Assembly (NCBI GenBank): GCA_013350335.1
Contig: CM023539.1
Span: forward strand, 70,266,781-70,330,780
Origin: Chimonanthus salicifolius
Taxonomy: Eukaryota > Streptophyta > Magnoliopsida > Laurales > Calycanthaceae
Reading direction: 5' to 3'
DNA length: 64,000 nucleotides
Shown: piece by piece, positions 1 to 10,654 of the stretch
Layout: each line of letters starts with the position of its first letter
Numbering within the stretch: position 1 is the stretch's first letter
The notes under the pieces: generated by a model
Databases searched by the model: none
What the model saw: only the letters and a program-made list of their open reading frames with translations
What the model was told of the DNA's origin: nothing
Translations under genes and position numbers: made by a program

Positions 1-117
1 TTGTAGATCATATATTTCAAGGGTACTTATCCTCGAGACAAGGGTCATAGGGGGCCAATGCCCCCTGTTAATGGGGTTCAGATGCATACATACACATATA
101 TCATATCTTTGAGTGAT

Positions 118-345
118 TTCTAGGGTTACGTGATTCATTCTATTGAGATAGGCATGAAGAAGAGAGTATTGTAATCTTTGAAAGATAGTGAAATTGCTCC
201 CATCTCACTATGGATGTATGCCATTGCTAAACCACATAAATCTCATGTGTTTGTGTGAATGCTTGTTTTTTTCGCTGCGTCGTGGTTTCCTTTGTTTGAA
301 CACTGTGGCCCTGACTATGCACTTTATGTAATGTATTTTGTGCAG
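118..345 (+). repeat. Copia-type LTR 3' portion (dispersed repeat copy 1)
   Basis: This stretch matches a second stretch at about 55795-55995. Both share the core 'gtgaaattgctcccatctca', followed by 'tatggatgta', a 'taaatct' block and a 'cactgcgtc/cgctgcgtc' block in the same order. The arrangement resembles the U5 end of plant copia LTRs. No internal domain is attached, so it is a solo or truncated LTR. The assignment to copia is by resemblance only. Confidence 0.55.
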
Positions 346-928
346 GAACGTGGTGGCTAATAACTTCATAATTGATAGTTCAAACACAGGTGCTTAAGGA
401 TTTTGTAGATTACTCTATAACCACTTGATTGTACTCCAAATTGCATTCAATTTTGAACATAAATGGTAGATTGTATTGTTATCAATTTTAATGTAAATAC
501 ATAATAGCACAAAAATCAAACATTGTGTTACCTCTCCAATCAAATTTGGTATTTTGCATGTCATAATTTGAGGTGTAAAAGCATAAGAGTTCCACCTCTT
601 GTGGGTTTAGTTCTATTTACCTGAAAACACATATGGCATGCATGGCATGTCTGCTGGCAACGTGTTAAGAAAAAGATTGAAAACCCAGTTGACTTGAGTT
701 TTTTATTTCGACAAGATTAATGTATTTTTCTTTTTATTTTCTTGTTATTTTCGGTTTTTAATAACTAGCTAATTTTTAGGATTAGGTTATAAATACCCCA
801 TTTAGAATTGTATTAGGGATTATTGATGAATGAATTGAAATTGGAATTTTTTATTCTTCTCTTCTCCCTCTCCGAGTGGATTCCCGTTCGTCTTATTCTT
901 CACGAGATGGTCACGGTGCAGGGTTTAG
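346..928 (+). other. LTR-retrotransposon-like sequence, no gene
   Basis: There is no credible open reading frame. A TATA-like 'ttataaatacccc' near 787 is followed by a 'gaatgaattgaaatt' stretch and a CT-rich run, a promoter and leader layout common in plant LTRs. The sequence continues after the TRIM LTR at 929-1123, which was inserted into it. It is probably old retrotransposon DNA. Confidence 0.4.
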
Positions 929-1123
929 TGTAATACCCTGGCCCAAAAAGTCCCACATTGCTAGTGGCATTGGAAATTCCCTGGTATATAAGTAGTAGCC
1001 TTCCTCCTTCTAGCACAAGGCCTTTTGGGAGCAACAACGGGTTTGCTCGCCAAAGCAAAGCCATGCTGGTCCGTGAGTAGGTCCAAAGCGAACAATATTG
1101 TGTTAGCGGGATGGGTCGTTACA
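929..1123 (+). mobile_element. Solo TRIM LTR (195 bp) with TSD TTTAG
   Basis: The element begins TGTAATACCC and ends GGGTCGTTACA. It is flanked by perfect 5-bp direct repeats TTTAG at 924-928 and 1124-1128. Its ends and its inner 'aggcc...gcgaacaatat' block match the LTRs of the complete TRIM at 20008-20582 in the same orientation. It has a single LTR and no internal domain, as expected after LTR-LTR recombination. The flanking sequence reads smoothly if the element and one TSD are removed. Confidence 0.88.
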
Positions 1124-1459
1124 TTTAGGGTTCCCAGATCTACATCTCGCAAGACCCCATCCCGTGTTACTCAGATTTCGTCCATGTTGGAGCAACCCAA
1201 ACATAGGCGTTGCCAACATGAGTCACCATCTTCTCCGCCTTCACCAAAAGTTGTTATCTCCCTCAGATTTGCCATCACAACCATTGCCTACCGACCACCA
1301 GATTCGAGCCAAGTGTCTGCTACAACACCATCTTCCAACCATTGATGCCAACACCAAACGAACCCATCTCTATTTACCACCCATGCATTAATTTCCCATT
1401 CACTCATGGTTTTGACTTGACCCACTTCCATTCCCATCGTCACCCAGCCACCCAATCGA
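1124..1459. other. C-rich non-coding sequence
   Basis: This continues the sequence interrupted by the TRIM LTR and is rich in 'ccatc', 'caccc' and similar motifs. Several overlapping short reading frames exist in different frames, as low-complexity C-rich DNA tends to produce. None resembles a known protein. Confidence 0.4.
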
Positions 1460-1632
1460 CAGTGCCAACCCTGAGATACCCTAAAATCTCAGAGGCCCTA
1501 GGCAAAACTGTTAAGATGGGGCCCTACTGCAGAGGCCCTAAAATCAGGGGGGTTACTGCAGGTTATTTTTTAGACCTATTTTGGGGGGCCCTAGGCGGCG
1601 GCCTATGCCGCCTATAGTCAGGGCCGGCCCTG
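1460..1632. mobile_element. hAT-type MITE (173 bp) with 8-bp TSD CCAATCGA
   Basis: The left end is CAGTGCCAACCCTGAG. The right end read inward on the minus strand is CAGGGCCGGCCCTGAC, giving 13 of 16 positions matched. Perfect 8-bp direct repeats CCAATCGA flank it at 1452-1459 and 1633-1640. The CAGGGCCG-type end and 8-bp duplication are hallmarks of hAT elements. It has no coding capacity and so is non-autonomous. Confidence 0.88.
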
Positions 1633-1640
1633 CCAATCGA

Positions 1641-2320
1641 CCAACCCACCATTCCCATTCACCCAGATCTTCTCCATTGCCGCCCACAACCCTTCCTCCA
1701 AAACCAATCAGATCCAACAACCTTGCCTCCATCGCCTACATCTCTAACCCAACACAAATTGGCCGTCCTGTTCACCAATGCGTCTTTCTCAGCCAAGCCA
1801 CAACCAGACCCTACACACCCAGTTCCTACCATCGCCTCCCCCACCTATGCGCAACCCTTTGAATGTCCACACTTCAGCCTCCTTGTCGCCCTCCCACATC
1901 TATGCCTGCTACCTTTGTTGGCCGATTCTGTTGCCAGTTCCATCTCCCTTGTTCTTTGTTTCTCCATCTCACCCTTTCCAACTTTGACCACCGTCCCTCT
2001 TCCCACTCAACCTAACCCTTTTCCTCCCCTTTGTTTTCTTTATTATAATCTCACCAACCCTTTGACTACCCAAGACATACCTGTTGACCACCATCTGCCC
2101 CACCATGTGATACATTACACCCGTCAATTCGTTAGATGCCATCAACCTTATTCATGCACCCATGTAGCATCTAACCCCCTTTTGCCCATTTAATGTCCAA
2201 TTAGCCCATTTAAATCCCAGGTTTTTCTCATTAAATACCCATTAACTCCATTCACCTAACCCGATCAAATCCTATCGACCAAGTCGCCCGTTCTTACCCA
2301 ACCTAATCCTACTTAGGCTG
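1641..2320. other. C/T-rich non-coding stretch
   Basis: This is pyrimidine-rich DNA with 'ccaccc', 'ttccc' and similar low-complexity composition. The reading frames are compositional and overlap each other. I see no gene. It is probably retrotransposon-derived filler hosting the hAT MITE on its left. Confidence 0.4.
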
Positions 2321-2324
2321 CTTC

Positions 2325-2650
2325 AAAGGTGATTCTAAGATTGTGGTGGGGTGGGTTCGGGGCCTCAGTACCATTGGATTTTTTTGGCTAAAATCAAGAG
2401 GATTCGACATTCTATTGCTACTTGTGATTTTAAGATTATTTGGGCTCCTCGGTTAGCTAATTCTGTTGTAGATGATATGGCTGGTTAGGGGTTGACTTTA
2501 ACTACAGAAATATTCAATAATTTTTTGTAATTTGGGGCGGGTTTTTGCTTGTATGTTTTGGTAATTCTCCGTGTGGTGGGTCTTTTGTTGCCTGCCTTTT
2601 TCTTGTATTGTGTTTGTGATTAATGAAGTTACCTTTCAAAAAAAAAAGGA
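2325..2650 (+). mobile_element. LINE 3' end: RNase H remnant and poly(A) tail
   Basis: The translated sequence around 2400-2490 includes FKIIWAPRLANSVVDDMAG, which resembles the end of plant LINE RNase H domains (usually '.R..N..AD.LA..G'). It is followed by an in-frame stop. The 3' tail then reads 'attaatgaagttacctttc' and ends in a run of about ten A at 2638-2648. This is a 5'-truncated, dead copy. Confidence 0.7.
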
Positions 2651-2689
2651 AAAAGAAGTGTGCAAGGTAATAGTAATAGAAAGCATATT

Positions 2690-2935
2690 CTAAAATGGAT
2701 GAGTAGAGTTATGCTAGAAAATAGAATTAGCAATGAACACATAAAGAAATATTTGAAGCAGCACCAATAGATGAGAAATTGAGGGAAGTCACCTCATATG
2801 GTTTGGGCATATATTAGGAGACCAGAAACAGCCCTTGATGAAAAATTGAGAGCACGCAAGTAGAAGGGACGAGAAGGAGGTGTAGACCTTTAAAAACTAG
2901 GATGGAAGGGGTAAAAAATGATATGAAGGGGTGCT
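2690..2935 (+). mobile_element. Degenerate LINE-type fragment
   Basis: Broken frames resemble the recurrent plant retroelement segment that reads roughly 'RLRWFGHV.RRP...PVR', then 'EGTRRR.RP' and 'KTRMEGVKNDMK'. Several stops and shifts interrupt it. It lies just downstream of the LINE tail at 2325-2650 and may be a separate older insertion. Confidence 0.5.
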
Positions 2936-3084
2936 AGGTGACGAAGGATATGATGCCTTTGTTTATTCCAGAGTTATTTTACTCCACTTACAATAAATGT
3001 ATGTTCACATGTACATATACACATGAAAGCCACCTATTATAAGGCTAGTTATTTTCCTTTTCATGGATATGTCTTATATTGCAG

Positions 3085-6000
3085 GGTACACTTACAGATG
3101 GGCGGATACTAGCTGTGAAGCAACTCTCGGTAGCATCTCATCAAGGAAAAGACCAGTTCATAGCTGAAATTTCTGCTATATCTGCTGTTCAACAACGAAA
3201 TCTTGTGAAATTGTATGGATGTTGCATTGAAGGAGACAAACGACTCCTAGTTTATGAATATCTGGAAAACAAGAGTCTTGATCAGGCACTTTTTGGTATA
3301 GAGCCATGCATTTCCTTTTTATGTAGTACTTTTTTTTTTTCTTTGGTGTCATTCTGTTTTGATAAGCTAAACATAGAAGCATATAAAAGAATTCTTTCCA
3401 AGAACAAAGTAAAGATGACTCTGAAATCAAGTTTATGAACTTGATTGAACCATTTTTCTCAAACTTCAGTGTATGGGTGTGTGTGAGACAGAGAGTAAGA
3501 TACCAATTTGTTGGTGATCCAAACCATTTCAATGGTGGAATCTATCATGGATGGAGATAACTTTTAGATTCTCCACTATGACATTTTGGTAGCTATTCAT
3601 TTGCAAGCCACTTGATACTAATAGGCAACAAAAATATCCCATACAGGAGATATTTTTAAATAGCCCATCTCATGTTGATTCTCACCATCTGAACATATTA
3701 GTTTGTTGAGAAGTAATTATCCAACAGGGAGGGAATACTAATGGGTACCAACATCAGTATAAACAATAATTTTGTTATTTTTCTTTTAACTGAACCTCAT
3801 GGAATGCATCAACTCAAGATCTTTTTCATGCGATGAAAATGACCCTACTTATTTTCCTTTCTTATTTGTATCAATATAGAACAACAGTACTAATGCAGCA
3901 TTGCATTGCAGGAAAGAACAATTTGCATCTTGACTGGCAAACTCGCTTTGAGATATGCTTCGGGACAGCAAGAGGTTTAGCTTACCTTCATGAGGAATCA
4001 AGGCCTCGAATTATACATAGAGATGTGAAGGGCAGCAATATTCTGCTTGATGCTGATCTGAACCCCAAGATTTCAGATTTTGGTTTAGCTAAGCTTTATG
4101 ATGACAAAGTGACCCCCATAAGTACACGTGTTGCAGGGACTATGTAAGCACTTCTGGTCCTCGTTGTTTTCAACTTATCATGACTTTTTATTTGTAATGT
4201 AGGTTTACACTGATCATCCAGTCACTATCAGCATCATAATAGCCACTAATTCTTACTATCTGAAGCCTACTTTTTGACTTGTACTCTCCTATTCTTTGCT
4301 ATCAATAACCATTTCCTCTTACCCAAAAATCTATAGTATTCTTCCTTACCCCTTTTACTCATATTTCCAATGACCTCCTTCTTCTCCTTGTTCTTTCTAC
4401 TTGCAACCTTTCAGTCTTCCATCTACATCCCAGACCACATAAACAACTTTACCTCATTTTCTCATAAATTCGGCTGTGTTCAATGTCTCCCAAATGTGTT
4501 TTTTTTTCTAATGTTATCTTTTATTGTTACTTATCCATCTTAAAGTATACATTGTCGTCACTGCTAACTCATCTGCACTGATTATCACACACTTGTGGAC
4601 TTCTTGAAGTGGCTATCTTGCACCGGAATATGCAATGCATGGGCATTTGACAGAAAGGCTGATGTTTTTGCATTTGGAGTAGTTTCTCTTGAGATTCTAA
4701 GTGGAAGGCCAACTCGAGCACGAGTGTGGATCTTGAGAAGATGTATCTCCTTGAATGGGTATGTCTCATTAAAGAATTGTGTTAAAAAGTACTAATACCA
4801 ATTGAATTTGTTTGGCAATTGTAATTCTCAAAATATACATATATTCTTCATTCATTCAAAACTAAAAACAAATACACATACCTACAGATTCAGTAAGATG
4901 CAGTGCCCAAATTATTCTAGTCTCTGTTAATAATTGACTAAAAATTAGGGTAGATTGTATGTAACCAAAACTAAAAGTGCTTTTAGTATTTGGTAGAATG
5001 GAAGCTTATTATCCCTGCTTGTAGTGGCAAAAATTTAGACATTATGTTGGATTTGATACTATTATGATTTTTCTACCATACCAATATTGCAATCTGCATG
5101 TAAGTATTTTTTGGTACATAATTCAATGGTGGATATCAGTTAGACTGATGTCTAATTTGGGTAGGTATTCAATTCAGGAAGAGACGGAGTTACATTTGTG
5201 TGTGTATGTGTGTGTTGTTGTGCATGCACGCACCAGAAAATGACTTCCCTATTGGGTATAGACATATGAGCTGTTCGTTTGTGGACATCCCATGAGATAT
5301 TAAACCAATCTCAGCATTGTAGCTTGGGTTTTGACATGACATGTCAGTGCTGGACCCACTCTTGACATGTTAGATGGGATGATTAGGCATGAATTATGTG
5401 ATCTTAGAAGTTATCAAAATGGGTCCCATCAAGTCATCATTAACCTGATTTGTGGGGGCTTCAACATTTAGTTGTTTAATACATTTCTTTGGTGTCATTC
5501 AATTCAACAATCAAGATCAGTAGATGGATGTTGAACCATATCAAAATTGAACTTTAGCAGAAGAATGGTGGTATAGATGATTGATTAATCATAGGTGGAT
5601 GACTTCTAAACCCTATGGGCCCTTCTTTCCAACTATGGTCCTAGATTCTCCACACCCCCATACATGTATACATACATTTTTCTATATATTCTAGGCAACT
5701 AGCCCATGCATGTGTGCAACAAATGCAGAGCTCACTTCGTGATCATGGAATGGTTTCATCAAAAGCTCTATTCTTGGATAAGGACCTTCTAGAGACAGCT
5801 TGAATATGTTTTTAAAGGCTATCATAAAGGTTAGCGTGTGTAGAATTTGTTAATTCACAAGGTATAGCTTAGAATGGAACAAATTGAGTATGAATCCAAG
5901 TCGAGGGGGATGGTGGAGGGTAGTAAGAGTTGGGGGAGAGATGGCATCGTTCCCACTTAGCTTGGAGCTTATGGTGCTCGTTTGAGCTTTTGAGCTAGGT

Positions 6001-6752
6001 TGGAAATTTTCACTTACACATAGGTATGATCTAAGCAGTTTATTATCTCTGATACTGCATTTTCATTTTGGAAATACTTACACTTCATATTTTTGGCACT
6101 CATTTAAGAATCATAGATCAAATAAAATATTATGAATATCATTTCAACAACAATAACATCCTAATATAGCTAGCTAATTTTTAGAAAGGATTTGGTACAG
6201 AAAAGATGTTTGTCCTTCCTGAACTATATTTCAAATTTATTCAGTTTTATTGAACTGTACATATTCAATAGTTCACCATGTACTAACATAATTTTCCTTA
6301 ATTATGGGTAATGACTTATATTGTTTCTTAAACTTTAATATTTCAATGTGTAATCTGCTGTTTGATTTCCTATGAAATCTTAGGCTTGGCATCTATATGA
6401 ATTAGTTGACCCAACACTCTCGAAGTTGATGAAGGGAGAGCCTTCGCATGAACGTGTGAGCCCTTTATGCATTCAAGCTCAACAGCACTTCGCCCTCCCA
6501 TGTCACGGTGATAGCGATGCTGTAGGTGACAGTGAAGTGTCCACTGTAACATCAAAGCCAGGTTACCTAACAGATCTTCCTTTTAGGGATGTTAGTAGCT
6601 TTATGAGTGATACTTCTACCTCATCTGCTACTACATATACAAACAGCCACGTGACCATGTCATCAAATTCAAGCACATTACTTCATGCAGAGAGCTCACC
6701 TGTGAATGCTTCAGGACCTCTACTTCATGACATCATTGGAGATGGAAGATGA
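3085..6752 (+). pseudogene. LRR receptor-like kinase pseudogene (kinase-domain fragment)
   Basis: This is a 3' remnant of an LRR receptor-like serine/threonine kinase of the At1g56140-like group (LRR-VIII). Exon at 3085-3295 has the ATP-binding lysine in 'LAVKQLS' and the alphaC glutamate in 'FIAEIS'. Exon at 3912-4143 has the catalytic loop '[14 protein letters not shown]' and the metal-binding 'SDFGLAK'. Exon at 4610-4758 has 'GYLAPEYAMHG'. The last exon at 6384-6752 ends in 'SGPLLHDIIGDGR' and TGA. The splice sites are GT-AG. The exon at 4610 has two single-base deletions, both in A runs (about 4652 and about 4713). The last exon is scrambled before residue motif 'EVSTVTSKPG'. The glycine-loop exon and all malectin, LRR and membrane exons are absent. 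It cannot encode a full receptor. The 4759-6383 intron holds no recognisable gene. Confidence 0.9.
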
Positions 6753-7264
6753 TGATTTCTTTTGATCTATCCAAATCTGAGTAATTACATCTATCATGTA
6801 TGTGTGTACATCAGTATATAGATCTAGATGGTTGGTTACATGAATACAAGCATTAAGAACTATGTTAGATGGGATTTCATATATTTTTGTTCTTTCCTTG
6901 CATATTCTTTGATGGGTCCAAGTTCTGTAGCATTTTATAGAAAGACAGGCATCCTTTCTTTGAAATATTTCTTATAAAGAACAAGAATTTGAGAACTGCA
7001 GATATCAACCGATGGAAGGGAAGCTAGGATGGAAGAACGAAATGTTTATTCGATTTTGAGAACATAGAAGCACTACTACTATAATAACTGTTCATCCTTT
7101 GACCTAAACTCTATATATGATGGGTTGTTTAGATTGGGAGAAGATAGGATGGAATGTCTCAATAAAGATTTCTCATAGTGTATACATCCATGTAAGAGTG
7201 GTGTTCAACAATCATTATCTTCTATTAGAAAACCATGAGATGATAACATTCTTGAAGTAGAATT
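6753..7264. other. Intergenic, nothing recognised
   Basis: This is AT-rich sequence after the kinase pseudogene stop. It has no convincing reading frame, repeat boundary or RNA gene. It probably includes the old 3' untranslated region. Confidence 0.4.
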
Positions 7265-9184
7265 CACTATTCAATTTGATTTGATCATTTCTTGTTTTTG
7301 TTTAGAGAGTGGTGGTGGGGGAGTATAGAGATATTGTGATAAAGATGGATATGCGACACAACTTCAAGAAAGAGAAGAAGTCACTGACACGATCAATTAC
7401 AAGTTTGCAACCACTACAACAAATCATCAACATCAATATTGGTATGCTCTTCTTTCAGTTTTGAATGTGTATGCATTTTTTTTAATTTATTATAATGAAT
7501 ATGAAATAGATGATGGTGATGACGGTAATAGATTACGTTTTGAATTGTGTTGATGGCAATGGAAAACAACGATGATTGGTTTTGAAGATGGATAATAAGG
7601 CTTAGGACGTTTCGCTTTTATACTAGTGATAAAACGATGTAACATCAATGATCGTAATTAGTTAAATAGTTCAAAATTTCAAAACTTGAGCTTCACTATT
7701 CATAAATTGATTTGAGTTTGTTGACAGAATCTGTTGATTTTTTTTTTTAACCAAGTTTTGCGGTGTTATTTGATCCTCTTAAGTTTTTCAATGTCTCAAG
7801 TTTTTCCTAGTCAACTGAGTTATGTTGAGTAAAATTGAGATTTTGGACTAAATTTTAGAAAGTTTGCGATCTTAACAAATAATGTTTGATCATTATAAAG
7901 TATGTAACGTGTGGATATTTAATATCTTTACATTTTTGTTGCAGTACTTTTCACTATAATTACATTTGACCATTTCTTGTTTTTGTTTGGAGGTGAGGGG
8001 AGGGGGGAATGAGACACATCTACAACAAAAAGAATAAGTCACTGACATGTAACCTGTGGGTAATAAATGTCTTTATATTGTTATTGTTGTACAACTTATT
8101 AGAATTTGATTCGATTATTTCTTATTTTATTTATTATGCCCAGTGGCAGAGGTCATTGCGCACCTTATGGGGTTCGTGATTGCATTCAAGTATGTCTTTT
8201 TCTGACTTTTTCTTTATCTTTTTTTTTTTTTTTTATGTATAATGATAGTGTGTTGATGAAGGTAAATAGATTATGGTGATAAAGGTTGTGATGAAGACGT
8301 TGAAACATAATCCATTTAAAGCTTACACATTAGAAAATTATGGACATACTACAGGTATGCCTTTCTTCATCGTCCTTTTCATTTTCATTTCTTTATTATG
8401 GTGATAATGATTGGTGAATTTGATGAGGGTAATAGAATATGGTTTGAAATGTGTTGATGGTAACTGATTAAAATGATGATAGTTTTTAAGGATGGTAAGG
8501 CTTAGGACGTTTCACTTTTAGCATAGTGAGAAAGATGTAGCATGAAAGATCGTAATTATTAAAATAGTTCAAAATCTCAAACTTCATCTTCACTTGGTTA
8601 TAGATTGATTTGAGTTTGTTGGTTTTTCGACTTTTACCGAGTTTTGCCGAGTTTTATTGATTTTCTTAAATTGTACAATGCTTAAGTTTTTTCGAGTCAA
8701 CCGAGTTGGGCCGAGAAGAATTGAGATTTTGGACTAAATTTTAAATTTTTTGCGATCTTAACATATAATATTTGCTCAATGTAATTATATAACGTGCAAT
8801 ATTTATATCTTTACATTTTTGTTACGGTAGTTTTGATAAAATTGATTTGATGATTTCTTGTTTTGTTTGGGGAGGGAGTGGGTGTAGGATATATTTTGTG
8901 ACAAAGGGATGGAAACGCAATCAATTACATGTTTTCAAGCACTACAACAAGTCATCGACATCAGTCATTATTGGTATGCCTTTTTTTAATTTGTATGTGT
9001 TTGCCTTTTTTAATTATGATAATTTATGATGTTATGATGTTAGATAGATGATTGCATTAAAGTCATTAACACATGAGAAGAAGTGACTAACAGTGATCAA
9101 TTGCATGTTTGATCATTATTAATTACGTAACATGTGAGTATTGAATGTCTTTCTATTGTTTAGTAGTACAACTTATTAGAATTT
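7265..9184. repeat. Degenerate direct repeats (~0.9-kb spacing) running into the gap
   Basis: Shared anchors recur in order: 'tttcttgttttt' near 7287, 7973 and 8855; 'cttaggacgttt' at 7601 and 8501; 'ggactaaatttta' at about 7845 and 8731; 'caacttattagaattt' near 8093 and 9169. The copies are imperfect and no protein is encoded. The third copy is cut off by the N gap. A related 'gagttttgccgagttt' repeat also occurs near 8640 and 48120, so part of it is a dispersed family. Confidence 0.7.
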
Positions 9185-9284
9185 NNNNNNNNNNNNNNNN
9201 NNNNNNNNNNNNNNNNNNNNNNNNNNNNNNNNNNNNNNNNNNNNNNNNNNNNNNNNNNNNNNNNNNNNNNNNNNNNNNNNNNNN
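9185..9284. other. Assembly gap of 100 N
   Basis: Exactly 100 Ns are present, the usual placeholder for a gap of unknown size. A (GA)n microsatellite follows directly at 9285-9304, and a repeated sequence precedes it. Any gene, distance or repeat count across this point is uncertain. Confidence 0.99.
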
Positions 9285-9304
9285 GAGAGAGAGAGAGAGA
9301 GAGA
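9285..9304. repeat. (GA)n microsatellite
   Basis: This is a pure GA dinucleotide run immediately right of the gap. The true array may be longer and may have caused the assembly break. Confidence 0.9.
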
Positions 9305-9836
9305 TTTGTAAGAACTTTGTTATATCTGATTAGCAGTAAATTTATAATAATAATGGAGTATATGCAATTCAATAAATTACTGTGCAGTTTGTATTGTAAC
9401 GACCCGAGCAGAAAACAGGGCATAGGGTCCAACTCAGTGTGATATTGTCCGCTCTGGGCCTCGCACACAAGCGTGTCCGCACGGATTTGCCTTTGGGCCC
9501 AGGCCCACATGGCCCGGCCCAAAACGCGTCACTTGGAATCAGAGCACACAGCGAGATATTGTCCTCTTTGGGTCCGCCCCTCAAGGATTTGTTTCCACTA
9601 CCCATCCACTGGGCTGGAACGCGTCACACTAGTGTAGAGGTGGGTGGCCTCAAATAAACCCACCATCCTTACCTTTCCAAACCGATGTGGGACTCCCCAT
9701 CCCACATCGGTGGTGTGTAAGGGGCAGGGTATCACAATCACTCCCCTGAAGGCCTCAAGCTGCCCTCGGCTCGACTCGGACCAGCTCAACAACACTAGGG
9801 AAGGAGGAAAGCCCACACAATCCGAGTGTTGAACTC

Positions 9837-9849
9837 GGCTCTGATACCA
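9837..9849 (-). promoter_or_regulatory. TRIM primer-binding site (iMet tRNA), first internal domain
   Basis: The minus strand reads TGGTATCAGAGCC two bases after the LTR end. This is complementary to the 3' end of plant initiator methionine tRNA and sets the element orientation as minus. Confidence 0.9.
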
Positions 9850-10293
9850 ATTGTAACGACCCAAGCTGAAAACAGGGCTTAGGGTCCAACTCAGTGTGAT
9901 ATTGTCCGCTCTGGGCCTCGCACACAAGCGTGTCCGCACGGATTTGCCTTTGGGCCCAGGCCCACATGGCCCGGCCCAAAACGCGTCACCTGGAATCAGA
10001 GCACGCAGCGAGATATTGTCCTCTTTGGGTCCGCCCCTCAAGGATTTGTTTCCACTACCCATCCACTGGGCTGGAACGCGTCACACTAGAGTAGAGGTAG
10101 GTGGCCTCAAATAAACCCACCATCCTTACCTTTCCAAACCGATGTGGGACTCCCCATCCCACATCGGTGGTGTGTAAGGGGCAGGGTATCACAATCACTC
10201 CCCTGAAGGCCTCGAGCCGCCCTCGGCTCGACTCGGACCAGCTCAACAACACTAGGGAAGGAGGAAAGCCCACACAGTCCGAGTATTGAACTC

Positions 10294-10306
10294 GGCTCTG
10301 ATACCA
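10294..10306 (-). promoter_or_regulatory. TRIM primer-binding site (iMet tRNA), second internal domain
   Basis: This is the same minus-strand TGGTATCAGAGCC motif, 457 bp from the first copy and next to the end of the rightmost LTR. Confidence 0.9.
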
Positions 10307-10654
10307 ATTGTAATGACCCGAGCTGAAAACAGGACTTAGGGTCCAACTCAGTGTGATATTGTCCTCTCTGGGCCTCGCACACAAGCGAGCCCGCACGGAT
10401 TTGCCTTTGGGCCCAGGAACACATGGCCCGGCCCAAAACATGTCACCTGGTATCAGAGCACGCAGCGAGATATTGTCCTCTTTGGGTCCACCCCTCAAGG
10501 ATTTGTTTTCACTACCCATCCACTGGGCTGGAACGTGTCACACTAGAGTAGAGGTGGGTGGCCTCAAATAAACCCACCATCCTTACCTTTCCAAACCGAT
10601 GTGGGACTCCCCTCCCACATCTGTGGTGTGTAAGGGGTAGGGCATCACATGTAT

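Larger units (their letters stand above)
9395..10649 (-). mobile_element. Tandem TRIM array: LTR-int-LTR-int-LTR, TSD TGTAT
   Basis: There are three LTRs at 9395-9736, 9852-10193 and 10309-10649 (342, 342 and 341 bp). Two 115-bp internal segments separate them at 9737-9851 and 10194-10308, giving an exact 457-bp period. On the minus strand each LTR begins TGTGAT and ends GTTACA (ATTACA in the 10309 copy). A perfect 5-bp TSD TGTAT lies at 9390-9394 and 10650-10654, so the whole array behaves as one insertion. Each internal segment has a primer-binding site TGGTATCAGAGCC next to the upstream LTR (initiator tRNA-Met type) and a purine-rich tract next to the downstream LTR. It has no coding capacity. 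It is a terminal-repeat retrotransposon in miniature whose tandem form fits recombination between elements. Confidence 0.93.

Noticed and set aside
1025..2193. Several overlapping plus-strand frames up to 156 codons
   Set aside because: They lie in C-rich low-complexity DNA, overlap in different frames and cross the hAT MITE boundary. No domain or codon pattern supports a gene.
9369..10571. Frames of 60-154 codons on both strands repeating every 457 bp
   Set aside because: They are translations of the TRIM LTR and internal repeats, which have no coding role.
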